This document shows positions 45,293 through 58,035 of a DNA stretch of 64,000 bases, in pieces (position 1 is the first letter of the stretch; the number at the start of each line of letters is the position of its first letter). The DNA lies in NCBI GenBank assembly GCA_033239125.1, contig BSWB01000004.1, forward strand, positions 141,554,926 through 141,618,925, given 5' to 3'. The position numbers and the translations under genes were made by a program. Source of the DNA: Fagopyrum homotropicum (taxonomy: Eukaryota > Streptophyta > Magnoliopsida > Caryophyllales > Polygonaceae). The notes under the pieces were generated by a model, which saw only the letters and a list, made by a program, of their open reading frames with translations, did not search any database and was not told where the DNA came from.

Positions 45293-48200
45293 CTAGGATG
45301 ACCTCCGCTTGTATTCTCCTTGACAGATGGTCCGCAAATCCCCGTACTCTCCCGAACAGGCAACTGCGAACTCTAACAATGACCTGAACAACTCGGGTAA
45401 TCGGGTCCTTAGATTCGCCAAACACTTCTCCCTCACTTGGATACACTGCTTCTGATACATTGCCTCTTCTTCTTCCAACCTCTTCTTAGCTGCTTCCAGA
45501 ATTGCTTCTTTCGACATCAGAGCTTCGTCGTGGGCAAAGTCTTCGTGCCCGTCCGTGTCTTGGGGAATTCGTTTCTCCATGTGCTTGTGGTACCACTCTT
45601 CGAATGCACGGGTCTTACGACTTAGATCTTTCCGGGCCTCCTCACACTTTGCCCGCATCTTCAGCTCGTCGTCTTGCTGTTGCACGATTGTGTGCAGGAC
45701 AGCAGCGAAGCTGTAGATGGCGCTTTTCGCGAGCTCTTCAGGAAGTTTTTCTAGGGAATCATGCCATGCGATGAGGAGGCGTTGAATAGGAGGATTTGGA
45801 GCTCTTGGTGGAGATGATACCTTCTCTTTCATGCTGCTTTCTATAGGGATGAGATTCAGCTTTAACCAGCTGTTGAGGTCTTTGACGTAACGTTTCTGGT
45901 TGCTCACCATCTTATCAAATTGGTTATGCCACTCCTGAACAATGATCCATAGTTGTTCTGTCTGTTCAAAGTGCTGCTCACTTGTTTCCTTGATACACTG
46001 CGATATGTCCACATACTTCAAGGCCTCCGCTATTTCTGCTTGTTTGCTGTGATAAATTCTCATGCTATCCCACATTGTAGCCATCCTGCAACCATCAATA
46101 AGTTATTTATATACACCACTCTTGAAATACTGGAAACAACCCCTTGAGTACAAATTCAAATGCATTAATTTCTTGAGATAGTTATATCTATCAACATAAC
46201 ATTCTAGGTTACTTGTCAAAGGCACAAAAATTAGAAATATTTGCTCCCACCCTCCTCTTGGGCCAACAACAATCGAAGAGGAGATAACAGAAAAATCACG
46301 TCAAAGAAGAAAACAATTGAAAGACAAGGGGACCAGGTCCAACCTCTAGAAGGAATGTTATTACACACCATGCACACTTATGGGCCGTTTGGTAGCAACT
46401 CTGGAAACAGAATCAGAAAGGAAACAAATATAATCTATATCTATGCAACTATTCATTTATAAAAAAATCCATTGGATAGTGTCTTTCCCATTTGAAGTAT
46501 AAAACGTGTTTCCTTTTTCTAATTTTGTTTATCTATATGGTTTCAAAAATTATCAAGTACTTCCCCCATTCACTTGAAACTGCACAAAAAAATTGAATGT
46601 GTTTTCAAGGCATCACATGTAGGCTCAAATTCATTTTCTTTCCGTTTCCGGGATTGCAACCAAACGGCCCATTAACGTACCCAATTTCCAAATAACAGCA
46701 CCATTCTACCTTTCACTACATTGAAGAAGACGAATCAACAATAAAAAGGATCTAACTATTTATTTACTCTGTTTCATCATTTTTTGACCGACTCCTTGAC
46801 CAATCAGTTATAACTAATCAACTTCAACAAAATAAATGCTTGAGAAAAATTCATGATACCATCTGTTATAACTTATCAATCACAATAAAATAAATGCTTC
46901 GAAGAAATTTATGATGATAACGATATATAATCCTCACAGAAATAATTATGTTTGGAGTTAAGCCCAAATCAGCACATCAGATGATTGAACTTAAGAACTC
47001 ACCAGCAATGCAGCATTGGTTCCAAAGTAATCAATATATATCAGTACCTCAACCGAACCGGAATCTATAAAGCAATATATATTTCCCACCCGGAGCATGA
47101 AAGTTTCTCAAGTAGAAATTTAAATTCATACAGGATGATGGTAAACGTTTAATAAAGATTTTGTTAAAAAACTTTGACAAGGATTGATAGCAATTAGCAA
47201 CAGACATTTTTTCAAAGACATCGAGGAGGCAATAAAGGATATAAAAAATGCTAACTACTCTACAATAGTACCATGTCAATGAAAGTTTCAAAGCATGCTG
47301 AAATGTGAAACTAAGTTTGGATGTGCAGTGGGGGAAACTCACCCGTCAACTAGTGCCACAAGTTTCGGAAAAAGTTGTTCATCGCGTAATCTGTTAATCT
47401 CTGAAACTGTTGAATCCAAGGATTGCATATCAACGATGTATCTTGTATGAAGATGACTTACATCCGCCTTCGTTTTCTCCAGAGTTTCAAGGCTAGCACC
47501 ACGTTTCTTTTGCTTGTTTAACAAGGCGACCTTCCTCTGGTAATCAAACTTCATAATCTCACCTGCCTGTGACATATCAGTTGATGATTTATATAAAACA
47601 AGATTTTACATTCTTTATGTTACTATTGAATTGATTTATGAAGAAAGGTTATTATTCTCTAATCAGTAATTGAAAACACAGACATATAAAAGAGATCGGG
47701 CAGATCATCTCCACCCCCTTTTTCAATGAAGAAAATATGTTTCTTGGTTCAGTTGATTTATATATAACAAGATTTTACATTCTTTATGTTACTATTGAAT
47801 TGATTTATGAAGAAAGGTTATTATTCTCTAATCAGTAACTGAAAGAAAACACAGACATATAAAAGAGATCGGGCAGATCATCTCCACCCCCTTTTTCAAT
47901 GAAGAAAATATGTTTCTTGGTTCAGTTTGTTGTAACAAGGAGACTTTAATGCTTCCTGTCAAAATAATAAAAAGAATATCTCAAGTTCTGAGTGTTCTGC
48001 TGAGGGTTGCAGAAGAATAAGCAAAGGTAGCCCTGAGGGGAGATCTTTGACTTTCACATACTATCCTTTATACAATAAAGAACATCGGCTGATAACTTGA
48101 TACTAGAATCAACTAGACTACTACAACAACACTCCTCCAATATAAAAGATTATTCTCCTCTTACGACTCCAACTCCTCCACAGATTTAAAGTATTGTTTA

Positions 48201-51200
48201 TTGCACTCCACTTCTTAACACTTTGATCATCAATTACATCAGTGCATGGTCTTCAGCTTCCCTCTCTTTAAGGCTTTCAAGTTTCATGTTTTCAAGTCAT
48301 ACAACTGGGGTAGATATTATGTTTTACTCAACGGAGGGCAAAACGGCCTTCGAAAACACAAACAAAATACAAGAGATATGTGATAAAACAAAGGAATGGA
48401 AAAAGAAAACCCAAGTTTGAATTCCATTGAAGATAGGCTTCTCCAGAATGATCCTGCATATGAGCCCTCAATAAAACCAGATTCACCGGTTGATTATTGC
48501 AAGGTGTCAAACATTCATTATTAAATCATATGTCACAATACCCTTCCACTAAAACTCAAACATTTTTCATAGACTTCAATGTCAGCACCAAACAATCACG
48601 CCTTATTGGATAACTGGACACAGTATCTTAGTATTTTTAACAACGTGACTAAGTTTTTTTCACATTTTATGTTGCATTTCACTTGTACAGTTGAATGATT
48701 GTAAATTGGTCCACTATCTCCATGAGTTAGATTCCTTGATCCCTTTTGCAAACACCATTTACACCAACGATGGTTTATCTCCACCTAACCTTTATAATTA
48801 TGACACACTAGCACTGAAACATTGATGAAAGCAAAATAAACTGGGGTGCTACAAATGTATGATGCAGATTTTATGTACCAGCTCTAATGTATTCCAACTA
48901 TCCAAACTGGGATCCTCGTACTGAAAAGCTTGGTTACGATTGATGAAATTTTCTGTTATAAAACCCACATACTAGCTAGCTACCTCCGGGATCAATATAT
49001 AAAAATGAACTCAAGCTCAAAAAAGATACCGTGCAGAGTAAGTATTCTTCTTACTTTAATCACTGAATTCTGGTTCATTGATGTTCGCTTATCAACACAC
49101 TCTAACTAAATATGAGTTTTTTAAGTAAAATCATGATACTGAGCAACTCTGATAAAAAAAAACATGAAGAAGAAAAAGAAGTGAAGAACAACTGCTATTT
49201 TTTGGTATTGGCTAGCAATTACAAGAGGGACTTACTAGAGGGAAAAAAAAAACAGGGAGAAGGATAGAAGTAAAAAAGAGAGAGATTACCTTTACTTCAT
49301 CATACAGCTTTTTCTCCCAAGCCAATAGTTTGTCTAGCACAGTGGCATGGGTTTCATTTTCTTCAGAATCTAAGTCATCCTTTCCAGTATCAACATTAGG
49401 CATGCCCCTAAAGGATCTATTCCAAGTGATAACTTTCATTACTCTTTCTGAGTGATTGATGTGACCTGTTTAGTAACTCCGTGCATTAGATATGGAAGTG
49501 AAAAATGTAGGATTTACAAACACAAATGAAGAAGCTTCAGAAGCGACTAAAACTAATCCAACTCCTAATCAATAACCCTTCCTAATCCTAAATTTTGAGC
49601 AATCAACACCTATAAGCCATAGAGCCAGTTTTGAACAGAGGTTAGAGGTGTCTCAATATTTGCCTTATTTGGGGCATATTGAGGTGGGATTTTCTTGCAG
49701 ATCCGAAACTGTGTATTGTTTCTCTGTCTTTCCGACCATAAACACTCTTTTGCACCTATCATCAGACTTGATATATGAACAAAGTAAGAAATATCGTTAG
49801 CACTATATAATTCTACTGCATTTACATACACAACAATTTCCTATCCATGACCTGATGAAGAAAAATACATGTTATCCATAATCCATCTGCAAAACATATA
49901 TCTACTTGATTATACTCAACACAAGTAGGCTGAAACAACATATACAGAAGCCGTAGAAGTACACCGGAAGGCATGAAGAGACAAAGATAGCTCCTCCCAT
50001 ACTGATAGAATCATTTTAAAGTTCCTAGAACAACTGAATATGGTATCTAAAATAAATAACATATCAAATTGTTATATATATGACCATGTCTAAATTTGCT
50101 TGTGACGGACTCCTTATTCCTTAACAAATGATAGGATTGACTAGAACTTCAAAAAATTAGTGCTATCACCATTCATCAATTGCTTCAAACGCTTGGTAGC
50201 AACATATCCAAAATCTACTCTAAGATCATTGTTCATTCCTTTATCAATATTTAGAACAAGAAGCCGTCTAAAAAGCCCATGCAAATATATGGGTGTAAAA
50301 CTAATACAAATCCAGCGACAGATAGAGCATATACCGCAATTATTCGCAAAACTCGAGTGGTAGTGCAACCTAGCGGTCTCAAGCAACTTGGATACCTCAA
50401 GGGCACTCTCCGAAGCCTTCAAGAAGTAATCATCCAATTGACTAAAAATCTGAACCAAGGTCACACCTTTGCCTGTCCTCTTCACCTCCCCTCCGTTGCC
50501 AGGTGCCGGAGTCACAATCACCTGTTTCCCCCGTCTGCCAGTCTTTCCCGACGCAACTTCCTGAGGAGGCAGAGGGGGCTTCTCCGGTGCCTTCTCAGGC
50601 ATCTTGGGAGGCGGATCCTCCATCTTCCTGACAACGGAGGCAGAAGAAACCACCTCAGATCTCTTAGACATTTCTTCGAGCATCTTGCGCTGTAACTCCT
50701 CCCCTTCTCTATTTATTTCCTCCGGAACCCCTAAACTTCCCCCAGGCATATCGTCCATATTGAAGAAGTAATCCCAGGTAGCACCTCCCGGAAGTGAATG
50801 CGGAGGTGTCCGATTGATGGTTGTCATGACCGGAGGTGGGGGTGGAGTCTCCGGCGGAGGAGTTGGAGGAGGAGGAATCTCCTCCACCTCCCTCGCCCCA
50901 ATCCCCCTCCTCCCGCTAGTTCTCCTCTTCAAATTATGAACCTCACTTTCAACCTCCTCCTCTTCCTCCTCATCCTCCTCCTCGATGGTCTCCGATAGGT
51001 GATGAACAGCTTTGGGAACTTGCAATTGAGGCATGGATTGAGCGCGCTGGAGGGGAGCAGGGGGTTGGACGGCCATATCGGCGGGGATGGGAGGAGGGGG
51101 AGGTGGGAGGGTGCTGAAGGAGGAGGCTTCCGGTGGGACTGGGGGAGAGAAGGAAGGAGCTGAGGTGGAGTGAGAGAGGTGAGGGTGGTGGTGAGGGTAG

Positions 51201-51382
51201 AGAGACTCGCCGGAGGCGAAATCGCTGAGGGCGGCGCCGGTGTTCTTAAGGGAGACGGTGTAGGAAGTTTGGGCGGCGGCGAAGGCGTTACGGGCGGTGA
51301 CGGCATCCTTCATGTACTGCTTCCGCTCCTTGCATCGGGAGACTGCTTCCTCATTCTCTATCTTCGATTGGTTGCATCCCAT
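45293..51382 (-). CDS. DUF630/DUF632 protein, NRG2/REL2-like, copy 2
   Basis: Minus-strand exons are 51382-50335, 49465-49290, 47566-47343 and 46085-45293, with GT-AG introns, 2241 nt, 746 residues. The domain plan repeats copy 1: an N-myristoylation-type MGCNQSKIENEEAVSRCKER in DUF630, a proline-rich acidic middle with a longer His/Pro stretch (HHHPHLSHS) and PPPPPP runs, and a DUF632 C-terminal half from VTLVQIFSQLDDYFLKASE. Exons 2 and 3 have exactly the same lengths as copy 1 (176 and 224 nt), and phases are the same, so the two genes arose by tandem duplication. Introns here are longer (869, 1723 and 1257 bp), partly through a MITE and a 172-bp duplication. No disabling change is seen. 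Confidence 0.93.
46381..46671. mobile_element. Tourist/PIF-Harbinger-like MITE in intron 3 of NRG2-like gene 2
   Basis: The terminal inverted repeat TGGGCCGTTTGGT(A/T)GCAA is at both ends, and TTA flanks both sides (46378-46380 and 46672-46674), the usual Tourist target duplication. The element is 291 bp with no coding capacity, and it is far from the splice sites. Confidence 0.88.
47578..47922. repeat. 172-bp tandem duplication in intron 2 of NRG2-like gene 2
   Basis: Copy 1 (47578-47749) and copy 2 (47750-47922) both start CAGTTGAT and end ...TTTCTTGGTT. They share long identical stretches such as AAAAGAGATCGGGCAGATCA and differ by a few short indels. The first copy begins 12 bases upstream (on the minus strand) of the exon 3 acceptor. 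Confidence 0.9.
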
Positions 51383-53487
51383 TTGTTCTGCAGATTCGTA
51401 ACAGAGATCGCAGCTTCTTAGATTGATGATCAGATTGAACGATCACAAGAATCGGACGAAGAAGGAATCTGATGCTCCTCTGCAAGAGAGTGGCAGAAGA
51501 AGAGAGAAGATGAAGCTGGTTTATTCGAGTACGTCTGTAACTCTTGAGAAATTTCCGGGTCAGATTTGGGAAGTCGAGTATCGAAAGAACAGAACTTTTG
51601 ACGGGAACGACGTCGTTAAAGGGTTTGAATTGAATTATGGATATGACGAAAGAAACCCAACTAGGGAAAGAAAACACGTCGCTTGAGATTTGAGAATGAC
51701 ATGACTATTTGCTTTTGCATTCCAATTATGCAAGAGTCCATTCGACAAGTACGAGTTTATTATAATTGAGGTTGATAGTGATCGTAATTGAAGTCGAAGC
51801 TGAAATAAGTAGCGGATTAAACAAGTTGATTTTTTATATAAGCTTGTTGAACGTTTGAAAACTATGCTTTAATTACACAATAATATGTATTATACCGAAA
51901 TTATTTATCAGTAAATAAATAATGTTGAGCTAAAATGCTTAAGCAAAATTATCATATAATTATAATTCCAATTATATAATCCGGAAGTAACGTGAAAAAA
52001 TAAACCAAGTTTCTATCGTTCTTCATTCCGAAAATAGCTTATATGTCTTACGAAAAGATAAGATAACATTTTTTTTCTATTTGTCTCTACAAGGAAAACT
52101 AAGCTAGACAAGTCAATCAGTCAATGCATTATTGAATGAGAGGCTTCGCAAACTTGAGTCACTCCTTGTACAATTCATGAAGACGGTATTCGTCATACGA
52201 CTTTGTCAGCCAGAATATATGGTGTAAATAGACATACCCCGCCACTTGTTGACAACAAACGAAGCTGAGATATTTAAAAATGTTATATTACATTAAGTTG
52301 CATTTGCAAGCATAGTCACAATGTCAAATAAATCAAAAGCAAATGAGAAAGTTGCATTATTGTTATAAATTATATATTCCAATTTCCAATTGACCAAATT
52401 TGATAAAGAATAATGCGCAATTTTGATAAGTAGGCCTTTTTGAGAAACTAGAATAATAACTAGGCTTTTTAATGTTTCAATTAAGTAAATATACTCCAAC
52501 CTTTTGTATTTATTCTCAAACTCTACACACTCTTCTCTCAAGGGGTACATTTACTAAACACAAAACTAGAAAAAGCCTAGTAAACCAAATTATTTCAAGA
52601 AATAATTCACACTAATTAAACTAAATGCTACAAATCTTTCCTGTTCTAAAAGGGCTAAATAAAAAATGCCTTTTTAGGGTGACAGTAGACCAATGAACTA
52701 CCTAACAACAAGAATAACCATAACTGTCAACATATACATGATGAATGTACAATTCAATCTTCAGAATTAAACATCTTTCAAAAAAGATTACTTTTTAAAC
52801 AAATGATATATAAAGAACATTAATCCACGTGCTATACAAATTATTCGGCTGTTAATGTTTGACGTAGAGGGCCAAATATATGCTTCTTTGGAGAACACGA
52901 CATCTCTTAAGAGTTTTATGTTATGTGCCACAAACTCTCTAAGAAATCATGTAATCGGAAAGATCAAAGACATCATAGGCACCTCCATAGGTTTTATCCT
53001 CTGTAGGTAATACACATCCTTCGATGTTAATAAGAAAACCGCTCACTGTAACCACTCTATTGACAAACCTATCATATTGCCAAGAAGTATTGAATATGGT
53101 TAATAAAGTAACTTAGAAAAAGGCAGAGAATCGGATTCTAGAAGCATTTTGACACTACTAGACATGCGCTCGTTGACTTGGAACTTGACAGAATGTGTTG
53201 TACATCTTAAAGAGTGGTTACTACCTTTTAATCACCCAATGTTTTTTTAATACTTCACGACGAGGGGAACAAAAACTATTAGAGTTCAATGGAAATATGA
53301 CCGATGGGGTTGAAAATAAAACCATCTACATTAAAAGATCGTTACAACTGACTCCCCCTAATCACATTAGCTAACTGAAAATGAGAAAACGGTAAAGTTA
53401 ATGAAATCAAGAAGAACACATATATTGAAAAGAGGATATCGATTATTCATATCGTGTGTCTAGCTCAGATCATCACCTCCATAGGTT
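51383..53487. other. Region upstream of NRG2-like gene 2, with a coding-like relic
   Basis: The first several hundred bases should hold the promoter and 5' untranslated region of the minus-strand gene. Between about 52925 and 53100 the minus strand reads VVTVSGFLINIEGCVLPTED followed by GGAYDVFDLSDYMIS and a stop, with further protein-like words upstream to 53230 in other frames. This looks like the end of a decayed gene, but I cannot name it. The rest is AT-rich and featureless. Confidence 0.4.
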
Positions 53488-53490
53488 TTG

Positions 53491-54001
53491 CTCTCTAACA
53501 ATAGTTCTTTACAAATTAATGCTTATTGCGATTCCGACTATGCCTCTTGCCCGTTAACTCGTCGTTCTCTAACTGGATTTTTTATTTTTATCGGTGAGTC
53601 CCCTATTTCTTGGAAAACGAAAAAGAAAACGATTGTCTCTAGGTCATCAGCAGAAGCCGAATATCGGGTCATGGCCACTACTACGTGCGAGGTCAAATGG
53701 ATAAAAATGCTTCTTGCATCATTGGGAGTTATTCATCGTCAAACTATAAATCTATGGTGCGACAATCAAGTCGCCTTACATATCACCTCCAATCTGATCT
53801 TCCACGAACGTACTAAGCATATTGAGGTCGATTGCCACGTGGTGCGAGATGAAGTTCAAAATGAGACAATTTGTACGTTACTTATCCGTTTCGAAAATCA
53901 GCTTGCGAATATCTTTACAAAAACGTTGGGTCAACAACAATTTACTTACCTTCAATGCAAATTAGGCATTCGGGATATTCATGCACCAGCTTGAGGAGGA
54001 G
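53491..54001 (+). pseudogene. Ty1/copia RNase H fragment
   Basis: An intact 165-codon stretch contains AYCDSDYASCPLTRRSLTGF, SRSSAEAEYR, ERTKHIEVDCHVVRDE and a short C-terminus ending at a TGA (53992-53994). It is followed by the purine tract GAGGAGGAG and an LTR. The start is cut off abruptly near 53490, so gag, protease, integrase and RT are missing. The wording is close to the RNase H of the copia at 39764-44071, but the LTR is different. Confidence 0.9.
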
Positions 54002-54170
54002 TGTCAAGGATCCCCAATATTATGCTTATTGCCTTTTTATGTAATTACTGTTTGTATATGTTAGTTTCTGTATTTAACGTTACCGTGATATTTATATAGT
54101 ATATATAAATGTGATTCGTCATTATCAATAAAGCAAGAAAGTCTATATTCATTCTATTCTTAATCTTTTA
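54002..54170 (+). repeat. 3' LTR attached to the copia RNase H fragment
   Basis: It begins TGTCAAGGATCCCC after the polypurine tract. A TATA-like TATATAGTATATATAAATG near 54091 and an AATAAAG near 54139 fit promoter and polyadenylation signals. The right limit is an estimate, as no partner LTR is present. Confidence 0.6.
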
Positions 54171-55860
54171 ACTATTTTAACGTTTGTTTAGTCTATAGTT
54201 CTATAGGAAGAATCCGATAATTATGATGCAGAAGGGAAAATATACAATAATACAATATCAAGCATTATAAGTTATAACATGTAACCTTGCCATTGAAACT
54301 ACACTTTGAGCAATTTTTCTCCATGGAGCCCCCTTCTGAGGCTTCAAAAATGAATGTCGCTGATTTCTGATATGAGAATGGAGACAAAACCTAGAGAAAA
54401 CTCACAAACACCCCTAATGAAGATCTTTGAAATCGAGTAGTTTTTTAAAAATAAAAAAAATCAATAAATCGGAAATGGAAAATAAGAACTTGAATGAAAA
54501 TGGAAGTTATAGCCAAGTTCCATGCCTAAATTGAGAGTGAAATCCAATCAAAATAAGGGGGATGTATTTAATCTAGATTTTTAAAGATTTTGAGTGATTT
54601 TAATAACCCATAGAATTTGTTGATATTGGGGATATTTTAATTTTATATAGAGTTAATACAAATTCTGTCAAATTTTGTCGGATTAATATATGTCCAAAAT
54701 CTCGAAGAAACGGAAAGACGGCCACTGCCAGACTGGTTTCTCAAAACAGAGAGACGCCATCATTGGCTCGACTTCTGCTCCTTCAATTTCTGAGCGTATC
54801 AATTCTGAGTTTATTTAAAATCTCTTTCTTTTATGTTTTGACAACCTTGAATTATATTCGAGATTGATGAGATCGAAGGTTGGAGGGAGAAAATGGTGGG
54901 AAATTTGGAGAGGGAAGATAAATCAGTAAACAAGCAATTTTAGACATCACACGTGATGGAAAAAAATCAACATGGCACACACGAGCAAGAAAATAATCAA
55001 CATGTCGGAAAACACGAGCAAGAAAACAATCAACATGCGGAAAACACGAGAAAGAACTAACATCCGACGATGCACCGAGCCCAAGCACTCGAAAACGCTC
55101 GAAGACGTTGATTTGGCCGTTAGGGTTCTTCAATGTTTTAGTTTGGCGTGGAAATCTTATGTGTTGGGAGAAAACTTCTTTAGGATTTAGGTATTTGTAA
55201 AAGTAATAAAAAAAGTCCTACAAAATCAATGAAATAATAGATTCTTTTAAATCAACAAACTTTTAAATACCATAGGAATTTTATCGAAAATTTAAAATTC
55301 TAATTGAATACCAAAAGATTTATATGGACTTTTAAAAATATATATTGAATACCGATAGACTTTTAAATTACAAAAAATTAATGTAAAATCTTAATTGAAT
55401 ACAACTCCCTAAATCAAACAAGTAATCATATAATTACATTCAAATCTACACTAATCAAGACTCAATTCCACAAATCCCTAACTTCACAAACTAGGTTTTA
55501 ATGAAGCACAAGAATCTCACCCAAAATATTCGATCTAACAAACACACACGGAAGGGAGGAGGGATGACTAGTGTTCATGGGGTGGAGGCCGACGCTGGAG
55601 GTCACCGACGGTGGCGGAACGGCCGAACTAGGCTCGCACAACAGTGGAAACCGGATTGCGAGCCGATGACTAATTCACGACTATAGGCTTGCGCAGACGC
55701 AATTTGTTGGTGCGGAGTTGGTTACGTCGGCTTCTTGGTGGCGTGGGGCATAGACAGTCGGTAAGTGGTGGCCGAACTAGTGTGGTGGCGCTGGAAAACC
55801 CTTCTTGACGAGGTTGTTGAAGGAGAATACAAAGGGGACGGGTAGGGTTTCGTGGAAAGA
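54171..55860. other. Intergenic DNA with a minisatellite and a GC-rich patch
   Basis: No supportable gene is present. A three-unit minisatellite lies at 54965-55057. The patch 55540-55860 is GC-rich and purine-biased (GGAGGCCGACG, GGTGGCGGAACGG) and lies just inside the CACTA-type end at 56220, so it may be cargo of that element. Confidence 0.35.
54965..55057. repeat. Three-copy minisatellite, unit about 30-33 bp
   Basis: Units start AATCAACATG at 54965, 54995 and 55028 and continue with GGAAAACACGAGCAAGAAA (first unit partly different: GCACACACGAGCAAGAAA). Confidence 0.85.
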
Positions 55861-55899
55861 GAAAGGGAGGTTAGGGAGGGAAGACTAGGTAAAAGAGAG

Positions 55900-56220
55900 A
55901 GCCAAGGAAAAATAGATCCGGGTTTTTACGTGATTTTCCCGATTGAAAATCCCGACTCAGAGAATCCTGTACTACGATTATTCAAAAAACCGGGATCCGA
56001 GAATCTTGTATCACTACGGTTCTTCATTATAACCGTGGTATTGTTTGTAAAATTAATATTATACCCCGGTTAGATCATATAACTAGGGTCCGGATTTTTT
56101 TCAAAAAAAAAATCGATTTTCTGCGGTTATACATATAACCATGGTCCGAAAATACCCTTGATCTCGGTTCTTCCAAACCGCTCCACCATAAGCGAGGTGT
56201 AAGGGGTCTTTGTACTAGTG
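55900..56220. mobile_element. Right terminus of a CACTA element
   Basis: The end reads inversely CACTAGTACAAAGACCCC and stops at 56220. Its first 12 bases equal the right terminus of the element at 297-3362. Inverted words CCGTGGTAT/ATAACC(G/A)TGG and CGGTTATA form a subterminal cluster at 55990-56180. I could not find the opposite end, so only this terminus is claimed and 55900 is an arbitrary inner limit. Confidence 0.6.
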
Positions 56221-56224
56221 GCAA

Positions 56225-56470
56225 ATACTTTCTATAGTGTTTATGTAAACGCGTTAGAAAGATATTTTCAAACCTGTTGTTGTCGACTTTCTGTAGTGTT
56301 AACATAAACGCTATTATTGGATCAATGTCTATAGCGTTTACATAAACATTGTCATAGCGTTTGCCAAAATGCTATGTATAACATAAACTTGTTATAGTAG
56401 GCTTTGACATAGCGCTTCTAAATACACTATGAGACCGAAATATAGCATTTTTATCCACTAGATATATGTT
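56225..56470. repeat. Cluster of TAGCGTTTACATAAACRCTA inverted repeats
   Basis: Variants of TATAGTGTTTATGTAAACGC occur at about 56235, 56293, 56328, 56356 and 56410 in both orientations. The block starts five bases after the CACTA terminus and looks like the subterminal part of a second, different CACTA-like element. Confidence 0.6.
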
Positions 56471-58035
56471 GATATGTCTTGAATGTCACACTTCACAAAT
56501 TCAGTCATGCATTGAGGGGGAGTCGCCCTGGGTCCGGTGCAGGGTCTCCGCGTAGTTTGGACCGTCTGCCATCTATTTGAGTCTTTACTATTTGGCTCAG
56601 TCTTATAATTGGCGACCAAGTATCATCTAGATTTTTTTTATCTATATAGTGTATGTTCCCTTTGCCTCCAATTATCTAATCATCTGTAATCTGAAACTCC
56701 TTATTAAAACCTCTCTAAAATTGGACGTAGCCATTATTGGGTGAACCGCTATAAATATGTGTTATCTTTCGTTCTTGCTTACTGAATTATATTCTTTCTC
56801 ATAATTTCACACAACACTATGAATATTGTTTAATGGTGTAGTGCTTAGAGACAAAGCTTATGAAATGGACGTCGTCGACTCAATCTCTTTCTTCAATCAC
56901 TTGAGTCATTCTGAGCACCTCTTCGTTTCCCGAGCTCTCAACTCCCAATTGATTCGGTCTTAACTTGGACTTCCTCGACCTCAAGGAGAAGTTTAGCCTA
57001 CAATAGATATTTTCCCAAGGATACACCATTTATACTCCAAAATGGGCTAGAATGCTTGTATTTTCAAAAAAAACACAAGTAGAACTCCAAATTGCAAAAC
57101 CAATGAAATTTACTCTATCATCATGTAAATCTATATAGTATGATAGAAAAATGGATAATAACGATGGTGAAAAATTATGCATAAATGGATGTTATATATC
57201 AGTGTCCCTTCACGAACAAGAACGAAAGAGATTTTATCAAGGAGTTTCGAACATGATTAACTAAGAGTTAAGTTTTTATTTGATAGGTCATCTAGTGCTT
57301 GAGAACCAATTAATCTTCGACAAGAAAAGCTACCATAAGGACAATACAATCAAGTAATATATTATGCGCTAAATCAGTAGTTGGGTTTATTAAACTTCAT
57401 TTTGATGGCTTCAAATTGAACAATTAATCATTTGTGTTTGGATACATCATCCGAGATTCTACAACTACTAGCTAGGGTTGTAACTAAAGACGATGGAAAA
57501 ATTAAAACATGCCGATATTTAAAACACAAGCAATTGACCTTCTTAAAAGTATGATTAAACTGAAACATTTAGATTATCAAAAATTGAGATTGAAGGAGAT
57601 AACTTAAATGTGATCTGATCTAATTTAGTATTTGGAAACCCCTTTGCTAGTCGAGATTATGATCGATGACATTACGTTCTTTATATAGTCGTTTGAAGAA
57701 GCACATCAAAGATGTTAATTTAGTTGATGTTCTTGCTTCTCTTGGCTAGTTGTCTCCAACCACCCGTGATGATGCCCCTCAAAGTGTCGAAAACCTCATT
57801 AACATTGATGCTCTTTATCAGCCGGTTCACATGACATTTGCGTTATGACAATTTGCTCGTTTTTCGTCTTATTGGCCCGGCCTCTCGATCCTAGGTGACA
57901 TTCATATCAAAACTTCTTGATATATAAAACACTAAGAGCTATTTCTTTTGATAAAACGTTTTACATGCTCAATCCCATGAAAAGACAAACAACAACGAGT
58001 CTTCAAATTTCTCATCTCACATTGGTGATCCCATT
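56471..58035. other. Intergenic region, possible old copia end
   Basis: CATTGAGGGGGAGT at 56512-56525 resembles a copia polypurine tract, and the 300 bases after it include a TATA-like CTATAAATATG (56749), so an eroded LTR is possible but has no partner. No gene is seen up to the IST1-like stop codon. Confidence 0.35.

Noticed and set aside
50279..51306. Frames on both strands opposite or overlapping NRG2-like gene 2 exon 1
   Set aside because: Shadows of the proline-rich coding sequence in other frames.
56512..56820. Copia polypurine tract plus LTR
   Set aside because: Only a GAGGGGGAG tract and TATA-like word are seen. There is no RNase H before it and no partner LTR, so it is mentioned only as a possibility.
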